A stretch of 64,000 nt of DNA, from assembly GCF_002443255.2 (NCBI RefSeq), contig NW_019211455.1:8155959-8219958 (forward strand), read 5' to 3'. Origin of the DNA: Varroa destructor. Taxonomy: Eukaryota; Arthropoda; Arachnida; Mesostigmata; Varroidae. The notes beneath the pieces were generated by a model. It saw only the letters and a program-made list of their open reading frames with translations, did not search any database and was not told where the DNA came from. The translations under genes and the position numbers were made by a program. Positions 59,183 through 64,000 of this stretch are shown piece after piece (positions within the stretch are counted from its first letter, which is position 1; each line of letters starts with the position of its first letter).

Positions 59183-59711
59183 TGCGACGGTAGCAACTCA
59201 CAGCCCTAAAGTAAAATGTTGGCAGTAATGTCCGCATTTGGCTCAATAGTAGGCAAAAAGTAATTGTTTCTGGTGGAGCTCGCATCTGGGACCTTCTGCG
59301 TGTTACGCGGATGTGATAGCCACTACACCACACATAAATACCTATAATTTTGCCTCAAAATCAATCCTCAAACGAAACATCGAATATCCGCATTTTACTC
59401 CACCGTAGACAAAACTGTGTTCCTGTAAAGGCTCGAATTTTCGACTCACTGCGTTGAAGGTGGGTGTGATAGCCACTACACCACAGAAACATTGATAAAT
59501 ATGACACTGGCAGTATTATCCGCATTTGGCTCGACCGTTGACGAAAGAAACTTGTGTTTATGCTAGAACTCGAATCTTGGACCTTCCGCGTGTGAGGTCG
59601 ATGTGATAACCACTACACCACGGAAACAATGATGGTGTGAACTCACAACACTAAAATGAAATATTGACAGTAATGTCCACATTTGCCTCGATTGTAGACA
59701 AAAGAAATTTG

Positions 59712-59784
59712 TGTTTCTGCCAGGGCTCGAACCTGGGACCTTCCGCGTGTTAGGCGGATGTGATAGCCACTACACCACAGAAAC
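59712..59784 (-). tRNA. tRNA-Val(AAC)
   Basis: Reverse copy of 30833-30905. Intact. Confidence 0.96.
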
Positions 59785-60509
59785 AACTGGCGTTTTAACA
59801 CAAAATCAACCCTCAAACGACAAATCGACAGTAACGTCTGCGTTTGCCTTGATTGTATACATTACTGTAGAAATTTGTGTTTCGCCCAGAGCTCGAATTT
59901 GAGACCTTCCGCGTGTTTGGCGGATGTGATAACCTTTACACCACAGAAACTATAATGATCGTGACTCACAGCCCTAAAGTGAAATAGTGGCAGTGATGTC
60001 CGCATTTGCTCTGATTGTAGAGAATAGATATTTGCGCTTCTGGTAGAGTTCGAATCTGGGATCTTCCGCATCTGAGGCGGATGTGATACCCACTACACCA
60101 CAGAAACACCTGGGGTTTTGCCAGAAGATCAATCCTCGAATGAAACATCGACATTAATGTCCGCGTTTGCCTTGATTGTGGATAAAAGAAATATGTGTTT
60201 CTGCCATAGCTCGAATCTGGGATCTTCGTCGTGTGACCCGGATGTGATAACCACTACACCACAGAAACAACTGGGGTTGTGATACGAAATTAATCGTCAA
60301 ATGAAACATCAACATCAATGTCCGCATTTGCCTCTATTGTTGGCAAGAGAAATCGTTTCTGCCAGAGCCCGAATCTGGAACCTTCCGGTTGTAAGGCGAA
60401 TGTGATGATCACTACACCACAGAAACAATAATGGTCGAGATTCCAGCCCTAAAATGAAATATTGACAGTAATGTCCGCATTTGCCTCGGTTGTAGACAAA
60501 AGAAATCTG

Positions 60510-60582
60510 TGTTTCTGCCAGGGCTCGAACCTGGGACCTTCCGCGTGTTAGGCGGATGTGATAGCCACTACACCACAGAAAC
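60510..60582 (-). tRNA. tRNA-Val(AAC), whole version of the split gene
   Basis: Combines the reverse of 30046-30108 and the equivalent of 35099-35108 in one intact 73-nt gene that spans the A/D border at 60572/60573. Confidence 0.96.
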
Positions 60583-60675
60583 AACTGGCGTTTTAACACA
60601 AAATCAATCCTCAAACGACAAATCGACAGTAACGTCTGCATTTGCCTTGATTATACACATTACTGTAGAAATTTG

Positions 60676-60748
60676 TGTTTCGCCCAGAGCTCGAATTTGG
60701 GACCTTCCGCGTGTTAGGCGGATATGGTAACCACTACACCGCAGAAAC
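60676..60748 (-). pseudogene. Chimeric tRNA-Val(AAC), copy 2
   Basis: Same as 35202-35274. Here the duplication junction is seen in its natural order: the 5' flank resembles the 58944 unit's and the 3' flank the 59878 unit's. Confidence 0.72.
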
Positions 60749-60842
60749 AACGGAGGTTGTGACACAAAATCAATCCTCAAATGAAGCATTAAAATAGACA
60801 TTAATGTCCACATTTGCCTCGATTGTAGACAAAAGAAATTTA

Positions 60843-60915
60843 CGTTTCTGCCAGATCTCGAATCTGCGAACTTCCGCGTGTGAGGCGGATGTGATAACCA
60901 TTACACCACAGAAAC
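60843..60915 (-). tRNA. tRNA-Val(CAC), near intact
   Basis: Same as 35369-35441. One T-stem mismatch, discriminator G. Confidence 0.65.
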
Positions 60916-61444
60916 TGCGACGGTAGCAACTCACAGCCCTAAAGTAAAATGTTGGCAGTAATGTCCGCATTTGGCTCAATAGTAGGCAAAAAGTAATTGT
61001 TTCTGGTGGAGCTCGCATCTGGGACCTTCTGCGTGTTACGCGGATGTGATAGCCACTACACCACACAGAAACACCTATAATTTTGCCTCAAAATCAATCC
61101 TCAAACGAAACATCGAATGTCCGCATTTTACTCCACCGTAGATAAAACTGTGTTTCTCTAAAGGCTCGAACTTTCGACTTACTGCGTTGAAGGTGGGTGT
61201 GATAGCCACTACACCACAGAAACGTTGATAAATAAGACACTGGCGGTATTATCCGCATTTGGCTCGACCGCCGAGGAAAGAAACTTGTGTTTATTCTAGA
61301 ACTCGAATCTTGGACCTTCCGCGTGTGAGGTCGATGTGATAACCACTACACCAGGGAAACAATGATGGTGTGGACTCACAACACTAAAATGAAATATTGA
61401 CAGTAATGTCCACATTTGCCTCGACTGTAGACAAAAGATATTTG

Positions 61445-61517
61445 TGTTTCTGCCAGGGCTCGAACCTGGGACCTTCCGCGTGTTAGGCGGATGTGATAGC
61501 CACTACACCACAGAAAC
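61445..61517 (-). tRNA. tRNA-Val(AAC)
   Basis: Same as 35971-36043. Intact. Confidence 0.96.
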
Positions 61518-62242
61518 AACTGGCTTTTTAACACATAATCAATCCTCAAACGACAAATCGACAGTAACGTCTGCATTTGCCTTGATTGTATACATTACTG
61601 TAGAAATTTGTGTTTCGGCCAGAACTCGAATTTGGGACCTTCCGCGTGTTTGGCGGATGTGATAACCTTTACACCACAGAAACTATAATGATCGTGACTC
61701 ACATCCCTAAAGTGAAATAGTGGCAGTGATGTCCGCATTTGCCCTGATTTTAGACAATAGATATTTGCGCTTCTGGTAGAGTTCGAATCTGGGATCTTCC
61801 GCATCTGAGGCGGATGTGATACCACTACACCACAGAAACACCTGGTGTTTTGCCAGAAGATCAATCCTCGAATGATACATCGACATTAATGTCCGCGTTT
61901 GCCTTGATTGTAGATAAAAGAAATATGTGTTTCTGCCATAGCTCGAATCTGGGATCTTCGTCGTGTGACCCGGATGTGATAACCACTACACCACAGAAAC
62001 AACTGCGGTTGTGATACGAAATTAATCGTCAAATGAAAAATCAACATTAATGTCCGCATTTGCCTCTGTTTGTAGGCAAGAGAAATCGTTTCTGCCAGAG
62101 CCCGAATCTGGAACTTTCCGCGTGTTAGGTGGATGTGATTACCACTACACCACGGAAACAATGATGGCGTAGACTCACAGCCCTAAAATGAAATACTGAC
62201 AGTAATGTCCGCACTCGCCTCGATTGTAGACAAAAGAATTTG

Positions 62243-62315
62243 TGTTTCTGCCAGGGCTCGAACCTGGGACCTTCCGCGTGTTAGGCGGATGTGATAGCCA
62301 CTACACCACAGAAAC
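62243..62315 (-). tRNA. tRNA-Val(AAC)
   Basis: Same as 36769-36841. Intact. Confidence 0.96.
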
Positions 62316-62401
62316 AACTGGCGTTCTAACTCAAAATCAATCCTCAAACGACAAATCGACAGTAATGTCTGCATTTGCTTCGATTGTAAACAGGAAAATT
62401 G

Positions 62402-62474
62402 TGTTTCTACCAGGGCTCGAACCTGGGACCTTCCGCGTGTAAGGCGGATGTGATAGCCAGTACACCACAGAAAC
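62402..62474 (-). tRNA. tRNA-Val(TAC)
   Basis: Same as 36928-37000. One D-loop change. Confidence 0.82.
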
Positions 62475-63405
62475 AACTGGCGTTCTAACTCAAAATCAAT
62501 CCTCAAACGACAATCGACAGTAATGTCTGCATTTGCTTGAATTGTAAACCCAAAAAATTGATGTTTCTGCCAGAGCTCGAATCTATGACCTTCCGCGTGT
62601 AATTCGCATGTGATAATGACTGCACCACACAAACAATGATAGTCGAGACTCACAGCCCTAAGAGGAAATATTGACAGTAACGTCCGCATTTGTCTCGACG
62701 GTGGACGAAAGTTATTTGTCATTGTGTCGTGTTTTTTGTGAATAGAGGTAATTCGAACTCCGGCGTACTGTTCCAATTATTTATTGAGTAACGATATATC
62801 ATCGTGTGCATCGATAATACGACCTATTACTAACTACAGATACTACTAAACCATGATAATAGCATTTCGAGATTTAGCTTTTATTACCAGTGTTTTTTTC
62901 CATTGAATTCAAGTTAACTGTTTTACGTAATGCAGCTATAGCATTGTAGAAAAACCGGTTCTATGCACAAAAGAGCTAAGCTGCTGAGCCACCTGGAACC
63001 TTTTCTACAATCTTAAAGCTACTGAAGCGCAAGGCTCAACATGTCCATTTAGCAGCTGCTATGTCCTCTGCTCGTACTCTGAGCAGATTTGGTAACATCT
63101 GCGACATGGTGCTTATCAGTCTAAGGCCACTTTGATTTATATCCAACACTGAAATTTTTAAATGTAACCTATTGAATATTTAAATCCATTCATTGCAATT
63201 TTAGGTAAAATTTAAAAACTGCTGGTTCTGCAGGGAAAACACTATGCTTGGACCTTTCGCGGCGGATGTAATGGCCACTATACCACATAGACATCTGATT
63301 CGACTACTGGCAGTACATCTGATGCGGCTAGTCGCAATTAGCCGTAAAGCTGCAGATTGATAAAAATATCCGTGCTGTGTCTCGATTGTACACAAAAGAT
63401 ATTCT

Positions 63406-63478
63406 TGTTTCTGCCAGGGCTCGAACCTGGGACCTTCCGCGTGTAAGGCGGATGTGATAACCACTACACCACAGAAAC
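63406..63478 (-). tRNA. tRNA-Val(TAC)
   Basis: Same as 37932-38004. All stems and both internal promoter boxes intact. Confidence 0.95.
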
Positions 63479-63632
63479 CATGGTCATTCAAACCCACAAT
63501 TAGCCCTAAACCACAATTAGCCATTAACTTTAACATCGATAATAATTTTTGCATGGTGTCAATTGAAGACAAAGAGTCATTGCTTCTACCATGCCTCAAA
63601 CTTAGGACCTTCCAACGAAAAGCGGATGTGAT

Positions 63633-64000
63633 TATTTTACTTTAGGGCTGTGAGTTACGACTGCCGTAGTTTCTATGGTATAATGGTTATCACATCCGCG
63701 TCAGACGCGGAAGGTCCCAGATTCGAACTTACCAGAAGCGCAAATTTCTACTGTCTACAATTAGGGCAAATGCGGACATTACTGCCACTATTTCACTTTA
63801 GGGCTGTGAGTCACGATTATAATAGTTTCTGTGTTGTAATGGTTATCACATCCGCCTAACACACGGAAGGTCCTAGATTCCAGTCCTGGCAGAAACACAA
63901 ATTTCTTTTGTCTAGAGTCGAGACAAATGCGGACATTACTGTCAACATTCCATTTTAAGGCAGTGAGTCTCCGCCATCATTGTTTGCGTGGTGTAGTGGT
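63633..64000 (+). repeat. tRNA-Val array block B, copy 2 (same as 34393-34760), cut by window end
   Basis: Direct copy with offset 29240. It contains the CAG-anticodon gene (63669-63740), the AAC gene with a broken B box (63825-63897) and the first bases of a third gene (from 63982). Confidence 0.92.

Larger units (their letters stand above)
56270..60426 (-). pseudogene. Degenerate tRNA-Val genes of block A, copy 2 (21 genes)
   Basis: Reverse copies of the degenerate genes in 30192-34346. Positions: 56270-56335, 56420-56479, 56564-56621, 56868-56940 (TAG), 57025-57097, 57192-57264 (TAT), 57352-57423, 57831-57903, 57988-58060, 58155-58227 (CAT), 58315-58386, 58793-58865, 58944-59015, 59265-59337, 59418-59490, 59555-59627, 59878-59950 (no U33), 60035-60107 (CAG), 60196-60268 and 60354-60426. 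The gene at 60035 has a full-length D loop, unlike copy 1. The intact genes between them are listed separately. Confidence 0.7.
56224..60572 (-). repeat. tRNA-Val array block A, copy 2 (reverse of 30046-34392)
   Basis: Same genes in inverted orientation. Here the block runs naturally into block D at 60572/60573 through a whole tRNA-Val gene. Confidence 0.95.
60998..62634 (-). pseudogene. Degenerate tRNA-Val genes of block D, copy 2 (8 genes)
   Basis: Same as those of 35524-37160, at 60998-61072, 61151-61223, 61288-61360, 61611-61683, 61768-61839 (CAG), 61928-62000, 62087-62159 and 62562-62634. Two weaker relics lie beyond this span at 63221-63293 and 63582-63632. Intact genes in between are listed separately. 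Confidence 0.68.
60573..63632 (-). repeat. tRNA-Val array block D, copy 2 (same as 35099-38158)
   Basis: Constant offset 25474. The right edge cuts a tRNA-Val relic (63582-63632) after gcggatgtgat and jumps to block B. Confidence 0.95.

Overview
This is metazoan nuclear DNA, probably from an arthropod and possibly a parasitiform mite. The reasons are eukaryotic tRNA genes with internal A/B boxes and no encoded CCA, decayed mariner transposons, AT and CAA microsatellites, very low gene density, and a small secreted His/Tyr-rich cuticle-like protein family. The species is an inference. Only one protein gene in 64 kb is convincing.

Layout. 1-15.5 kb: AT-rich non-coding DNA with one short mariner relic flanked by TA (1624-2399). 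15.6-25.8 kb: one intact secreted protein gene (15631-15954) followed by three decayed paralogues on the same strand (about 17.95, 20.16 and 25.5 kb). 26.9-38.2 kb: a tRNA-Ile(AAU) tandem array of about 207-bp units, then a much larger tRNA-Val array of about 150-165-bp units. The Val array mixes identical intact Val-AAC genes with Val-CAC, Val-TAC and many degenerate copies, some with non-Val anticodons. 38.2-51.06 kb: unique non-coding DNA with a second decayed mariner transposase (about 48.93-49.48 kb, minus strand). 51.06-64.0 kb: almost the whole 24.9-38.2 kb region again, with its pieces reordered and inverted.

The two 25-base N runs (30021-30045, 56199-56223) split the window into three contigs. 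Nearly identical blocks occur on both sides of each gap: S1 (24882-26987 = 52441-54546), S2 (26988-28370 = 51058-52440), I (28371-30020 = reverse of 54547-56198), A (30046-34392 = reverse of 56224-60572), B (34393-34760 = 63633-64000) and D (35099-38158 = 60573-63632). Two tRNA genes are cut in two in the first copy and whole in the second. One simple order explains everything: S1-I-rc(S2)-[middle contig reversed]-rc(D)-A-B. The window is therefore best read as overlapping contig ends with the middle contig probably misoriented and each contig end flipped at its tip. A true 26-kb inversion with duplicated breakpoints inside tRNA genes is the alternative and would be the most interesting biology here.

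The tRNA genes carry their own Pol III signals (A box, B box, T-run terminators) and form a young array evolving by unequal exchange. Visible traces are a 960-bp higher-order repeat of six genes and a chimeric tRNA-Val at the junction of a large tandem duplication. Most long open frames over the arrays are only translations of tRNA sequence.
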